The notes: generated by a model from the sequence alone, not told the origin. Counted from the stretch's first letter, positions 9,810 to 17,845 are shown. The stretch: DNA of 36,115 nucleotides from Fibrobacter sp. (GCA_031271785.1 JAISUZ010000078.1:1-36115), one strand, 5' to 3'. Numbers and translations: made by a program.

Positions 9810-10299
9810 AAATTTCCTTTAAAAAAAGCTGCATTTTGGAAGTAAAGTCCGCTTGGGAGCCGGCGCCGTAAACAATAAAATTGGAACTGGCTCCGAAAAG
9901 AACCGGAATATTTTCCTGTTTTGCAAAACGGGCGACTACGAGATTAAAAGAATCTAACGATGTTTTCAAGATTTCATTAGCCCGGCGGCTTGTTTTATCA
10001 ATCATTTGATGCCGGTAAACATTGGATTCGAGATTGAGTAATTCAAGTTCCGCCAAATATTTATGTTCCGCGACCGAATCCATGATCACCGCGAGAGAAT
10101 CTTCATAAACTTTCATTCGGTTTTTTAAAAGCCGGTCTTGTTCTTCGATAACGCGGTTCCCTTCAACCATTGGCGGAAATAGCGGGAGAAGCTGAGAAGA
10201 ATTGATAAAAAAAGGTCCGTCGGAAGAAGATGGGCACAAGATTACCCAGCCGCAAAAGAGTAAAGAACAGAGAAAAGAAAGAGATATAATTATTTTCAA
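9802..10299 (-). CDS. OmpH/Skp-family periplasmic protein, first gene of the surface-protein operon
   Basis: 165 residues with a hydrophobic signal (residues about 1-22), a short beta start (FFINSSQLLPLF), a charged alpha-helical region (about 45-120) and a C-terminal block PVLFGASSNFIVYGAGSQADFT. That block aligns by eye with the block of the downstream gene: both share IVYG.GS..D.T. The pair is therefore a divergent tandem duplication of the OmpH/Skp fold. The start is TTG at 10299, preceded by GAGGG at a suitable distance, and no ATG fits the hydrophobic N-terminus. A promoter lies about 30-60 nt upstream. It is the first gene of the five-gene operon. Confidence 0.75.
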   Translation of the reverse strand: MKIIISLSFLCSLLFCGWVILCPSSSDGPFFINSSQLLPLFPPMVEGNRVIEEQDRLLKNRMKVYEDSLAVIMDSVAEHKYLAELELLNLESNVYRHQMIDKTSRRANEILKTSLDSFNLVVARFAKQENIPVLFGASSNFIVYGAGSQADFTSKMQLFLKEIYE

Positions 10300-10326
10300 A
10301 ACAAACCCTCATTTTTTTCGAACGGA

Positions 10327-10356
10327 AATTTAGTAAAAGAAATCGGAAAATTGCAA
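10327..10356 (-). promoter_or_regulatory. Predicted sigma-70-type promoter of the five-gene surface operon
   Basis: On the minus strand TTGCAA (10356-10351) is followed, after 18 nt, by TAAATT (10332-10327). The start codon of the first OmpH-like gene lies 27 nt further downstream, leaving a short leader with the GAGGG ribosome-binding site. Prediction by eye only. Confidence 0.5.
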
Positions 10357-10409
10357 GGTAAATTGAAACTATTTTTAAAAATCAAAATCAAATTTTTTAT
10401 TTTTTAAAC

Positions 10410-10438
10410 TTTACATTAATAATCTTTTTTTCTATAAT
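10410..10438 (+). promoter_or_regulatory. Predicted sigma-70-type promoter, TTTACA-17-TATAAT
   Basis: The best promoter match in the window is TTTACA at 10410-10415, a 17-nt spacer and TATAAT at 10433-10438. It points right, through repeat copy A1 (10471-10578), toward the small unknown gene and the PHP phosphoesterase. The leader would be about 240-270 nt and would contain the structured repeat. It is divergent from the operon promoter at 10327-10356. Confidence 0.6.
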
Positions 10439-10470
10439 GCGTTCGGAAAAAATTTGGGGTGACAGAGTTT

Positions 10471-10578
10471 GTGCAGGGATAGTGACCCGTACGGGCGGAG
10501 ACGCGTAAGCGCGGCTCCGTTGCGCTTGGCGAATAGCCTTAGTGCAATATAGCCCGGCCGCCGTGAGGCGGGCACGCC
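10471..10578 (+). repeat. Interspersed repeat family A, copy A1
   Basis: This copy shares with A2, A3 and A5 the blocks GTGACCCG-GGGCGGAGAC, GGCTCCGTTGC, CCTTAGTGCAAT and AGCCCGG...GGCACGCC. The central part folds as TTGCGCTTGGC / GCCTTAGTGCAA with a short loop. It fills much of the 384-nt gap 10300-10683; the rest of that gap holds the two divergent promoters and nothing else recognisable. Confidence 0.85.
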
Positions 10579-10707
10579 GTTTTATTTTTTCTACTCTCCG
10601 TTTGTGCATCTAACCGGTTTCTGCCGAAATTCATATTCTCCGTCAAGTCTTGCGGTTATTCCCCGGTTCCAGGACGAACGTTATTGATTTTTATACTTTT
10701 CTCAGTT

Positions 10708-11226
10708 ATGAAACCGTCTCTTTATTTTGCAGACCGTCTCCGGTTTTTCTTGAAGCGTTTCCGTTCCGAAGCGTCGCTTGCCGGATGGTTTTGGAAAAAA
10801 GCCGGGAACGCAGAGGCGGCGTTTAGTCATTCGTTTTCGTTTTCCTGTGCGAAAAACCATTTGATTTTCTTACCGGAAAATCCCCAAACCTTGAAAATAT
10901 TTGAACCGTTTCTTCAAAAACTAACGTCCGGGAATAATATTTTCGTACAGGCCCGCTCTCCTTTTCTCCGTTACGGCGAACTTCGCTTTTTAGAACTCGA
11001 AAAAGAAATCGCGAATCAAAAAATAGATTGCTGCTTGTATTTAAACGAAGAATTATTTCTTCCGTTCCTTTATCTCGCGAAAAAATCGGGAGCGCCTTAT
11101 CGAATCGGTTTTCGGAAAAACGCCGGTCCTTCTTTTTTCAATATTTCTTTGATGGCCGAAACTTCCGCAGAACAGCTTGCGCTTTTGCAAAATCAATATC
11201 AAGAAGTTTCCTCATGTCCGCCGTAA
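10708..11226 (+). CDS. Small protein of unknown function, possibly DUF6913-like
   Basis: 172 residues from ATG 10708. An in-frame TTG at 10684 has an AGGA 9 nt upstream and could be the true start, adding eight hydrophobic residues. No signal peptide is convincing. The C-terminal half contains KIDCCLYLNEELFLPFLYL followed by KKSGAPYRIGFR. This pattern recalls both the DUF6913 family and the dinucleotide-fold half of family 9 glycosyltransferases; I cannot decide between them. It overlaps the start of the PHP phosphoesterase gene by 13 nt, so the two are translationally coupled and probably functionally linked. Confidence 0.6.
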   Translation: MKPSLYFADRLRFFLKRFRSEASLAGWFWKKAGNAEAAFSHSFSFSCAKNHLIFLPENPQTLKIFEPFLQKLTSGNNIFVQARSPFLRYGELRFLELEKEIANQKIDCCLYLNEELFLPFLYLAKKSGAPYRIGFRKNAGPSFFNISLMAETSAEQLALLQNQYQEVSSCPP

Positions 11227-12068
11227 AGAAAAAACCGGAATTTGCCGATCTTCATTTGCACACCAATCTTTCCGACGGAGTGCTTTCGGTAGATGAGGTG
11301 GTGAAACTTTCTTTGCGCAAAGGGCTTCGCTGTATTTCCATAACCGATCACGATGATCTCGATTCTTACCGTCTTGCTCAAAAGAGCGCGGAGGGCAGCG
11401 GGCTTGAAATTATTTCCGGAATCGAAATTTCTTCGGTGTGGCAAGGGAAAGATATTCATATACTCGGTTATTTTTGCGACCCCACGAACCTCGCGCTGAA
11501 TCTCGAATTGAAGGAAGCCGCCAAAGCGCGTATGATTCGCGTGCGCGCCATTGTGAAAAAACTGAATCTTCTCGGGATCGACATTACTTTTGAGAAGGTC
11601 ATGACTTATTGCAAAGGGCGGATTCTCGGGCGGCCTCATGTGGCGATGTCGCTTGTGGACGAGGAATACGTCTCTTCTTTTTCCGATGCGTTTACCAAAT
11701 ACCTCGGGGAAGGCAGTCCGGCGTTTGTAGAAAAAAAAGGGCTCACTCCGGGGCAAACCATTCGTTTGATTGAAAACGCCGGCGGGATTGCAGTACTCGC
11801 GCACCCTTACAAAACATCCGCCGATTTATTAATTGAAAATCTTGTGGAATGGGGATTGAAAGGGATTGAAACATACAGCCCTTCCCAAAAAGGAAATGCG
11901 GGCAAGCGTTACCGGGAAATCGCAAAACGTTTTCATTTGGTGGGTACCGGCGGCTCCGACTTCCATTTTGAAGGCGGCCCTAACGGCATCAACAGCATGA
12001 AAATGCCTTACTCCGTAGTAGAAGAACTCCGGGAACGCCGCGAAAATAGCCGCGCCGAGTGGTTTTGA
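11214..12068 (+). CDS. PHP-domain phosphoesterase (TrpH/YciV-like)
   Basis: 284 residues from the ATG at 11214; a longer frame upstream is only the overlap with the preceding gene. Metal-binding motifs of the PHP superfamily are all present: DLHLHTNLSDG near the N-terminus (HxH), ITDHDDLDS (D-H), GIEISS, AVLAHPYK and GTGGSDFH at the end. The closest known group is the TrpH/YciV family. Characterised members act as 3',5'-nucleoside bisphosphate phosphatases or 5'-3' trimming exonucleases for short RNAs. Subfamily activity here is inference. It overlaps the upstream small gene by 13 nt and is followed 27 nt later by repeat A2. Confidence 0.85.
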   Translation: MSAVKKKPEFADLHLHTNLSDGVLSVDEVVKLSLRKGLRCISITDHDDLDSYRLAQKSAEGSGLEIISGIEISSVWQGKDIHILGYFCDPTNLALNLELKEAAKARMIRVRAIVKKLNLLGIDITFEKVMTYCKGRILGRPHVAMSLVDEEYVSSFSDAFTKYLGEGSPAFVEKKGLTPGQTIRLIENAGGIAVLAHPYKTSADLLIENLVEWGLKGIETYSPSQKGNAGKRYREIAKRFHLVGTGGSDFHFEGGPNGINSMKMPYSVVEELRERRENSRAEWF

Positions 12069-12095
12069 ATTTTATTGGAATGCGTTGCTTATTTT

Positions 12096-12224
12096 GGCGT
12101 GCCCGGCGAGCATGGCTCGCCGGCCGGGCTGTATTGCACTAAGGCGGATTTCCCGCCGAGTGCAACGGAGCCGCGCTTCGGTCTGGTCACTCGCGCGTCT
12201 CCGCCTTTCGGGTCACCATCCCTG
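12096..12224 (-). repeat. Interspersed repeat family A, copy A2 (reverse orientation)
   Basis: The reverse complement matches A1, A3 and A5. In the sense of the preceding gene it reads GGCGTGCCCGG, hairpin CCGGCGAG / CTCGCCGG, GGGCTGTATTGCACTAAGG, a second hairpin with TTGCACT / GAGTGCAA flanks, and a TCTCCGCC...GGTCACCATCCCT end. It starts 27 nt after the PHP gene stop, consistent with a 3'-end element. Confidence 0.85.
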
Positions 12225-12236
12225 CCCGAAATCGGG

Positions 12237-12271
12237 TTCTTCAGGTATGAAACTTAGGGATAAGGGATAAG
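12237..12271 (+). repeat. Interspersed repeat family E, copy E1
   Basis: TTCTTCAGGTATGAAAC then AGGGATAAGGGATAAG. Related copies lie at 23928-23966 (forward), 19078-19110 (reverse) and, partially, at 12430-12454 (reverse). It abuts repeat A2. Confidence 0.6.
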
Positions 12272-12327
12272 AAAATTCAAGAACTCAAGTATTCATCTTG
12301 TACGTTCATCAAGTTCGCGCAGTGAAT

Positions 12328-12423
12328 GTCATCGCGAACGCGTGCGGCGATCCGGAAAAATCCAGTCACGAATACAAGCGCTATTCTTCTCCGGATGGCC
12401 GCGGGCTATGCTCTCGCCATGAC
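12328..12423 (+). repeat. Interspersed repeat family D, copy D1
   Basis: It begins GTCATCGCGAACGCGTGCGG and ends in TCTCGCCATGAC, giving an inverted GTCAT...ATGAC pair with a variable interior. Related copies lie at 17725-17775 and 18990-19067. With A2, E1, a partial E copy (12430-12454) and a partial A end (about 12466-12496) it fills the 428-nt gap 12069-12496, which otherwise holds no gene. Confidence 0.7.
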
Positions 12424-12465
12424 AATTATGTATCCCTTATCCCGAAATATCCGGCACCGAACCGG

Positions 12466-12496
12466 AGGGTAGCCCGGAGCCGCGCCGGGGCACGCA
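12466..12496 (+). repeat. Partial family A end at the 3' end of the PCMD gene
   Basis: AGCCCGGAGCCGCGCCGGGGC followed by ACGCAC is the AGCCCGG...GGGGCACGCC end of family A. On the minus strand it begins right after the TAG of the PCMD lipoprotein gene and forms a CCCGG / CCGGG hairpin. It may mark or protect the transcript end. Confidence 0.6.
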
Positions 12497-14056
12497 CTAG
12501 TAAATCAGCCGGAAGCCGTCCACCACGAGAGTCGCGTTTGCGATTCCCTGATAAAGGTTTCCTTTGGCGCTGGAGGCGAATACCAGGCGGATGTGCGTGA
12601 CATCTTCTTCGCCGGTACCCTGGGATACCGAGTTGTCGATGCCTTTGGACGGTTTCGCGAGTCCGAGCGGAGAGCCGTCATCTAAAGCCGGAGAGCCCGC
12701 TAAAGGTGTGCCGTATCGGATTTTCAAAAGCAGGGTGCGCATTCCGTTTGGGTCGGGTTCCGAAATCGAAACCGCATCCGGGTCGGAGTCGTCCGCCGCG
12801 TCATTCGTTCTGAACCATGCGGAAGCAACCAGTTTATTGACGTCGGAATTCGTCCGGTCTTTGTTTTTGTTGCCGGTGCGGTTTTCAAGAAGCAAATAAA
12901 CATCGCAGCTGTCGCCGAGTCCTTCATAGGAAAAGCGCACTTCGAGATATTCGGGGCGGGCGGTAAACGGTTTTCCCAGATCTATTAACGCGTTTCCGTC
13001 GGTATAACCCGCCATTGCGAGCAGGTTTTCTTCGTTGGGGTTAAAGTCGGCGGTAAAAACACTGCCGCTTGCGATTTTACCGATAATACTTCCCGTTTTC
13101 ATTTCCGCGCCGTAACCGTCTCCGATCGCTATCGGTTTGGTTGTTGCGGCAAGCGACATATTGCCGTTATCCCAGATAATGCCGTATTCGGGAGGGATAT
13201 TCAAATCATTGCCGTTCCAGTCGTCAAATTCATTGTCCGGTAATTGAACTCCCGCTTTAAAAGTGTAGGTCAAACTTCCGGTATCGTTTGAGACTTCCGC
13301 CTGCAGGCCTCGCCGCAAATCGTAAGGGGAACCCGTTTGAATGCCTTGAATTTCGGCACCTTCGGAGAGAACGATTTCACTGATCGTGACGGCGGAAAGG
13401 TCGGTCAAATAATCCGGTTCAATATAAACGTTTGTACCGGAGATAGTGACTTCGGCGTTATTGACGGTGACGCTTAAAATTTGAGGAGAACCTTCGGGAA
13501 TCGAAGAGGATGACGACTCCACCGGAGCGGAGGAAGATGAGGAGCCGGGTTTTACGGAAGAAGAACTTCCCGGAACGCTTGAAGAAGAACTGCCGGTGAT
13601 GCGTAAAGTAACATGCACCGCCCAGACTTTATGCAGTCCGCTTTCCGAAACGGTGGCGACATAAAACACATTCGTTTTCGGCAGCGTGATTTTGTCGCCT
13701 GCTTTCAGCGGCTTGCTTGAAACTTCTACGGAGTCGTCCAGTTTCTGAAGCGCGATGGAATCTTTGGGCATGGAGTCGATTGCCGATTCCACTAAATGAA
13801 GTCTCGCGAGCGAACTTAAATCAAAAGATTCGAGCACCAGAGAACCGGGGGCTTTGGAAACGTCAATCGTCACTTTCACAATCCGCGTTTCTTCGTAAAC
13901 TGCCGAAGATCCCGTTTGGTTTTTAAACGCGATACTTTTTAATGTGCGGTAATCGGATTTTCCGAACTCGTTCGGGTCGGCTTCGCAAGCCGTAAGAATC
14001 AAAAAGGCGCTGCAAGCTAAAAAGGCAAAGATTTTTTTCCGCATCAGAAATTTCAT
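12497..14056 (-). CDS. PCMD-domain outer-membrane lipoprotein
   Basis: 519 residues. The lipoprotein signal has LTAC with the lipidated Cys at residue 24. A first beta-rich part (about 30-150) is followed by a Ser-rich linker (about 152-188), a linker-proximal Ig-like strand set, and a C-terminal PCMD-like domain (about 285-519). Diagnostic features of that domain are GIIWDNGN, the GKPFTARPEYLEVRFSYE strand, a DSCDVYLLLENR strand and a closing VVDGFRLIY. The PCMD family (putative carbohydrate metabolism domain) is known from Bacteroidota and relatives, usually near glycan-use genes; its biochemistry is unknown. ATG 14056 has AGGAGG 8 nt upstream, which favours it over the internal ATG at 14044. 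It is 12 nt downstream of a beta-barrel gene and is probably its surface partner. Confidence 0.8.
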   Translation of the reverse strand: MKFLMRKKIFAFLACSAFLILTACEADPNEFGKSDYRTLKSIAFKNQTGSSAVYEETRIVKVTIDVSKAPGSLVLESFDLSSLARLHLVESAIDSMPKDSIALQKLDDSVEVSSKPLKAGDKITLPKTNVFYVATVSESGLHKVWAVHVTLRITGSSSSSVPGSSSSVKPGSSSSSAPVESSSSSIPEGSPQILSVTVNNAEVTISGTNVYIEPDYLTDLSAVTISEIVLSEGAEIQGIQTGSPYDLRRGLQAEVSNDTGSLTYTFKAGVQLPDNEFDDWNGNDLNIPPEYGIIWDNGNMSLAATTKPIAIGDGYGAEMKTGSIIGKIASGSVFTADFNPNEENLLAMAGYTDGNALIDLGKPFTARPEYLEVRFSYEGLGDSCDVYLLLENRTGNKNKDRTNSDVNKLVASAWFRTNDAADDSDPDAVSISEPDPNGMRTLLLKIRYGTPLAGSPALDDGSPLGLAKPSKGIDNSVSQGTGEEDVTHIRLVFASSAKGNLYQGIANATLVVDGFRLIY

Positions 14057-14068
14057 GCTAAAAACCTC

Positions 14069-14830
14069 CTAAAAAAAGTAAACCAAAGAAAAGTCAAGCG
14101 ACAGCAAACTTACTTTGAAGTCAATAATATTGTAATTCATTTTGCTTCGTTTTTCGCCGTTTTCTTCGATGGTGATGTAATTGGAACTTAACCCGAGAAG
14201 TCCGATGGAAGTTTCAAAAGCAAAACCCTTCGTGAGAAAAATGGTAAGCCCCGGGTTTAACCCGACTTCGAGCCCGTAATTATTCGTGACGGCTTTTGTT
14301 AAATCTTCATGATCGTCCACCTGAGAAATACCGGAACTGTAATAGAATTTCAAATTGGTTTCATTGAAAAAGTAAATCAGATGGCTGTCGAAAATCTTCA
14401 AATAATTGCGGAGAAACGGCTGCACGAAAAATCCGTTGCTCATATATTTTCGCCTCTGACTCACATCCGCAATGTCTTCGAGCAAATCGAAATCAATGGT
14501 GTAATAGGTGCGCTCGTAACCGCCGCGCAAACCGGCGGCGAGTCCGTCTCTGAAAAAATAACCGGCGAACGCTTCGACCGTAAACGTATAACCGTCCAGT
14601 TCATACAAGTCTGCAATGAAAACATCAATTTCAGAGGCTTCCGCTTGGAGGAGAGAAACCGTCGGACCCGCAAGAATATGCCCTTTGGCGATATTTTCCT
14701 CCGGAAGAATCGGATACTTTTTTTCCAAAAGAGCGGTCGTCTTGTTTTGGGAGGAATCCGGCACAGCGCTTTCGGCAAAAAGAGCGGCCGTGCTGCAAAA
14801 ATAGAGAAGCAAGAATAAATAAAATCGCAT
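14069..14830 (-). CDS. Probable outer-membrane beta-barrel protein
   Basis: 253 residues with a signal peptide ending near AALFAES, then alternating amphipathic strands throughout (for example YTFTVEAFAGYFF, GLAAGLRGGYERTYY, LDFSLVYFF). It ends in a terminal Phe preceded by aromatic residues, the usual BAM recognition signal of outer-membrane barrels. The length fits an eight- to ten-strand barrel. It is immediately upstream of the PCMD lipoprotein gene (12 nt), and similar barrel-lipoprotein pairs occur in Bacteroidota. No specific family was recognised. Confidence 0.7.
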   Translation of the reverse strand: MRFYLFLLLYFCSTAALFAESAVPDSSQNKTTALLEKKYPILPEENIAKGHILAGPTVSLLQAEASEIDVFIADLYELDGYTFTVEAFAGYFFRDGLAAGLRGGYERTYYTIDFDLLEDIADVSQRRKYMSNGFFVQPFLRNYLKIFDSHLIYFFNETNLKFYYSSGISQVDDHEDLTKAVTNNYGLEVGLNPGLTIFLTKGFAFETSIGLLGLSSNYITIEENGEKRSKMNYNIIDFKVSLLSLDFSLVYFF

Positions 14831-14845
14831 AGGTCAGAATGTTAG

Positions 14846-14876
14846 AAAAAAAAGACGTCTTTCAACGTCTTTTTTT
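14846..14876 (-). terminator. Intrinsic terminator of pgk (probably bidirectional)
   Basis: AAAAAAGACG pairs with CGTCTTTTTT around an 8-nt loop, so both strands end in a T-run. It lies 24 nt beyond the pgk stop codon and just upstream of the outer-membrane barrel gene, separating the two minus-strand units. Confidence 0.85.
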
Positions 14877-14899
14877 GAAAAGTGGTTTTTTCGAGAGGC

Positions 14900-16144
14900 T
14901 TATTTATCGGTCAAAAACGCCACGCCCGGGAGAATTTTCCCTTCGAGGAGTTCGAGAGACGCGCCACCGCCGGTAGAGGAGTGGGTCACTTTTTTATCGG
15001 AACCGAATTTCTTTGCCGCCGTAGCCGTATCGCCGCCGCCGACAACGGTGATGGCGCCCGCTTCCGTAGCTTTCGCAATCGCATCGGACATCGCTTTGGT
15101 ACCGGCTGCGAAAGCATCGAATTCAAACACGCCGGCCGGCCCGTTCCAAACGATGGTTTTCGCATTGAGGATGATTTCCGTGAAAATTTTGGAAGATTCG
15201 GGACCCACGTCGAGACCCATCCAGCCTTCCGGAATGCCGTCAGCATCGGTACAGGTCTTTGTTGCGGCATCGGGAGCGAATTTGTCGGCCGCAATGAAAT
15301 CCACCGGAAGAGTGATTTTCTTGCCGAGAGTTTCCGCTTTCTTCATGAGTTCCGGAACGATTTTCGCGCCTTCTTCGTCGTAGAGGGATTTTCCGATTTC
15401 AAGACCGGAGATTACTTTCTTGAAAGTGAAAGCCATGCCGCCGCCGATAATGATTTCGTCGGCTTTGTCGAGAAGATTATTGATGAGCTGAATCTTGTCC
15501 GCCACTTTGGCTCCGCCGAGAATCGCAAGGAACGGACGCGCCGGATTGTGAAGAACTTTATCGAAAGCCTGGAGTTCTTTATTCATCAGGAACCCGGCGG
15601 CGCGCTGCGGAAGGTTCACGCCCGTCATGGAAGAATGATCGCGGTGAGCAGTACCGAAAGCGTCGTTCACATAAACGTCGGCAAGTTTTGTGAGAGAAGC
15701 GCGGAACGCTTTTACTTTCTCGGGATCGGCTTTGATTTTGTTGCCTTCGGCATCTTTCGCCTTGCCTTCTTCTTCAATATGGAAACGAAGATTTTCAAGC
15801 AAAATAATATCGCCCGGTTTCATGGCCGCACAAGCGGCTTCCACTTCGGCACCCACGCAGTCCGGAAGGAACTTCACCGGTTTCTTAATCAATTCTTCGA
15901 GTTTCTTAGCTACGGGAGCGAGAGAAAACTGCGGAACGACTTGACCGTTCGGACGGCCGAGATGGCTTGCGAGAACCACGGAAGCCCCTTTGTCGAGCGC
16001 GTATTGAATCGTCGGCAAAGCTGCTTCGATGCGCTTGGTATTGGTGATTTCACCGGTAACTTTATCCAGAGGAACGTTAAAATCAACACGGATAAAAACA
16101 CGTTTGCCGGCAAGGTCAAGATCTTCGATAGAAAGCTTAGCCAT
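14900..16144 (-). CDS. pgk: Phosphoglycerate kinase
   Basis: 414 residues, full length for the bacterial enzyme. It transfers phosphate from 1,3-bisphosphoglycerate to ADP in cytoplasmic glycolysis. The 3-phosphoglycerate side carries RVDFNVP near residue 20 and SHLGRP near residue 60. The [12 protein letters not shown] segment and [14 protein letters not shown] are typical. The nucleotide side carries [27 protein letters not shown] and [15 protein letters not shown]. The start is ATG 16144, with AAAGG 7 nt upstream. It is a single-gene unit with its own promoter candidate and terminator. The long open frame on the opposite strand is a shadow. Confidence 0.98.
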   Translation of the reverse strand: MAKLSIEDLDLAGKRVFIRVDFNVPLDKVTGEITNTKRIEAALPTIQYALDKGASVVLASHLGRPNGQVVPQFSLAPVAKKLEELIKKPVKFLPDCVGAEVEAACAAMKPGDIILLENLRFHIEEEGKAKDAEGNKIKADPEKVKAFRASLTKLADVYVNDAFGTAHRDHSSMTGVNLPQRAAGFLMNKELQAFDKVLHNPARPFLAILGGAKVADKIQLINNLLDKADEIIIGGGMAFTFKKVISGLEIGKSLYDEEGAKIVPELMKKAETLGKKITLPVDFIAADKFAPDAATKTCTDADGIPEGWMGLDVGPESSKIFTEIILNAKTIVWNGPAGVFEFDAFAAGTKAMSDAIAKATEAGAITVVGGGDTATAAKKFGSDKKVTHSSTGGGASLELLEGKILPGVAFLTDK

Positions 16145-16182
16145 AAATAAACCTTTGAAAAAAGTGAAACAAATTTGGAAAA

Positions 16183-16211
16183 AATATAGTAAACCGTTCT
16201 TGCGGAGTTCA
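16183..16211 (-). promoter_or_regulatory. Possible pgk promoter
   Basis: Minus-strand TATATT (16188-16183) with TGAACT 17 nt upstream (16211-16206). The -10 matches those of metH and the SPOR lipoprotein gene, but the -35 is weak. Confidence 0.35.
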
Positions 16212-16403
16212 CGGCGAAATTACTTTGACGGGCGCGTCCCGGCATAACCACCGTCCCCTGCACAGATCCTGTTCTCGCGATTGTCCCGATTGCGTAAAAA
16301 TGCGGGGCCTCCTTACGGCAACCGAAACTTTTGAAACATGCATGGTATCTTGCCGGGCATTTGCAAAAAAGCTAAACTTTGGCGCGAACGGAGAATTTAA
16401 AAG

Positions 16404-17582
16404 ATGAATGAACCTCAAGAACGGTTATGGACATTACCTTTTGTAAACATCTGCGCGAGTAACTTCGCGATGTTTTTCTCTTTTTATTTACTGCTTCCGG
16501 TACTTCCCATTTATATTCACGATGTTTTTCACACCAACGGTTCTCTTGCGGGAATCATTCTCGCTTCTTACTCTCTCGCCGCGTTGATTTGCCGTCCGTT
16601 TGCCGGTTACCTGGTCGATACGTTTTCGCGCAAACCGATTTATCTCGTCGCTTACATTGTATTCGGCGGACTTTTCTTCGGTTATTATGCCGTCACTACC
16701 ATTACCTTAGTGGCGATGATCCGTTTCTTGCACGGAATGAGTTTCGGAATCGTCACCACTTCGGGTAACACCATCGCGGTGGATATTCTCCCATCCAGGC
16801 GCCGCGGCGAAGGGATCGGCTATTTCGGCGTTACCACGAATCTCGCGTTTGCCACCGGTCCGATGGCAGGTGTTTTTATCCTTGAAAATTTTAATTACGA
16901 AACGGTTTTTATCTCCTCGTTTTGCATAAGCCTCGTGGGGATTCTGCTTGTGCTTTTACTTCGGGTAAAACCGAAGATCCCCGAAATCAAAGCCGCCCCT
17001 ATTTCGCTCGACCGGTTTTTTCTCGTAGCGGCATTTCCGCAATTTCTCATATTCATGTTCATGGCTTTCGCTTTCGGCGTTGTCACGAATTACATCGGTT
17101 TGTACGGAAAAACCATTGGAATTACTCAAGGAGCCGGGCACTTCTACGCCTTGATTGCGATCGGCTTGATCACCGCGCGCCTTTTGACCGGCCGGTTTGT
17201 GGACCGCGGCTATTTAACGCGCTTTATTTTAATCGGCGCGGCGCTTCTTTCCGTAACTTACTTTCTTTTGTCTGTAATTCCCGTACCTCCGGTTTATTTC
17301 ACTTCGGCCTTTATCATCGGCGCGGGCTACGGGTTAATTTGTCCGAGCGCGCAAACTCTTTTTGTGAATATGGCAAGCAACCATCAGCGCGGCACCGCAT
17401 CGGGTACTTACCTTTCCTCTTGGGATACGGGAGCCGGCGCCGGGATTCTCCTCGGCGGCCCCATCGCCGAAATGTTCGGTTACTCTTACATTTTCCTTGT
17501 GAGTTCGATATTGTTGGTAGTTGGTTTTTTCCTTTTCCTCGGCATTGGAAAACCGCATTACGAAAAGAATAAACTGCGGTAA
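16404..17582 (+). CDS. Major facilitator superfamily transporter
   Basis: 392 residues with about twelve hydrophobic segments and short polar loops. The cytoplasmic loop between helices 2 and 3 carries the MFS motif GYLVDTFSRKP, and the second half has a related GRFVDRG loop. The architecture and length fit the drug-efflux/sugar MFS_1 group; substrate cannot be told from sequence. The start is ATG 16404, with GGAG 10 nt upstream. It is monocistronic: the previous gene diverges and a B-family repeat follows 25 nt after the stop. The 259-nt gap before it holds the pgk promoter and no other gene. Confidence 0.9.
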   Translation: MNEPQERLWTLPFVNICASNFAMFFSFYLLLPVLPIYIHDVFHTNGSLAGIILASYSLAALICRPFAGYLVDTFSRKPIYLVAYIVFGGLFFGYYAVTTITLVAMIRFLHGMSFGIVTTSGNTIAVDILPSRRRGEGIGYFGVTTNLAFATGPMAGVFILENFNYETVFISSFCISLVGILLVLLLRVKPKIPEIKAAPISLDRFFLVAAFPQFLIFMFMAFAFGVVTNYIGLYGKTIGITQGAGHFYALIAIGLITARLLTGRFVDRGYLTRFILIGAALLSVTYFLLSVIPVPPVYFTSAFIIGAGYGLICPSAQTLFVNMASNHQRGTASGTYLSSWDTGAGAGILLGGPIAEMFGYSYIFLVSSILLVVGFFLFLGIGKPHYEKNKLR

Positions 17583-17607
17583 AATTTCATCCTGAAAATA
17601 TGGAGGA

Positions 17608-17703
17608 GGGGGGAGCCCCCTCGCTTCAACCTCGCTGGATCGCGCGTCCTCTTTCGGCTTCTTTCAGTCGCCGGGACGCGCGGCGAGTTTTGCGCATCCC
17701 CCC
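17608..17703 (+). repeat. Interspersed repeat family B, copy B1
   Basis: GGGGGGAGCCCCCTCGCTTCA, then TTTCGGCTTC..T, GTCGCCGG, CGCGCGGCGAGTTTT and a closing CCCCCC. It matches B2 at 23821-23916 over about 96 nt. The G-run and C-run ends are complementary. It follows the MFS gene stop. Confidence 0.75.
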
Positions 17704-17724
17704 GCGGTTCGTAAGGTCATGTAA

Positions 17725-17775
17725 TGTCATCGCGAACGCGGGATGTGTGTGGTGTGATCCGGTGAGGAACTATGC
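17725..17775 (+). repeat. Interspersed repeat family D, copy D2 (degenerate)
   Basis: TGTCATCGCGAACGCG followed by a diverged GTGTGTGGTGTGATCCGGTGAGG, matching the start of D1 and D3. A short E-like stretch (TCTTCGGGTATGTAAGG) lies at about 17815-17832, next to the end of the FISUMP gene. Confidence 0.55.
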
Positions 17776-17845
17776 AGGTCTGCCGCTTATTCGCTGCCCC
17801 CTCAAAACCGAGTTCTTCGGGTATGTAAGGTTTGGGTGCAAATCA

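Noticed and set aside
10397-10609. 70-codon minus-strand frame
   Set aside because: It is the translation of repeat A1; similar GLYCTKA-type frames appear in repeat A2 and are artefacts.
12075-12270. Two small plus-strand frames after the PHP gene
   Set aside because: They are translations of repeat A2 and contain the same GLYCTKA/CIAL pattern, without ribosome-binding sites.
14882-16150. 422-codon plus-strand frame across the pgk locus
   Set aside because: It is the shadow of pgk, which carries all phosphoglycerate kinase motifs. Its composition (Phe, Arg, His-rich) is that of an antisense frame.
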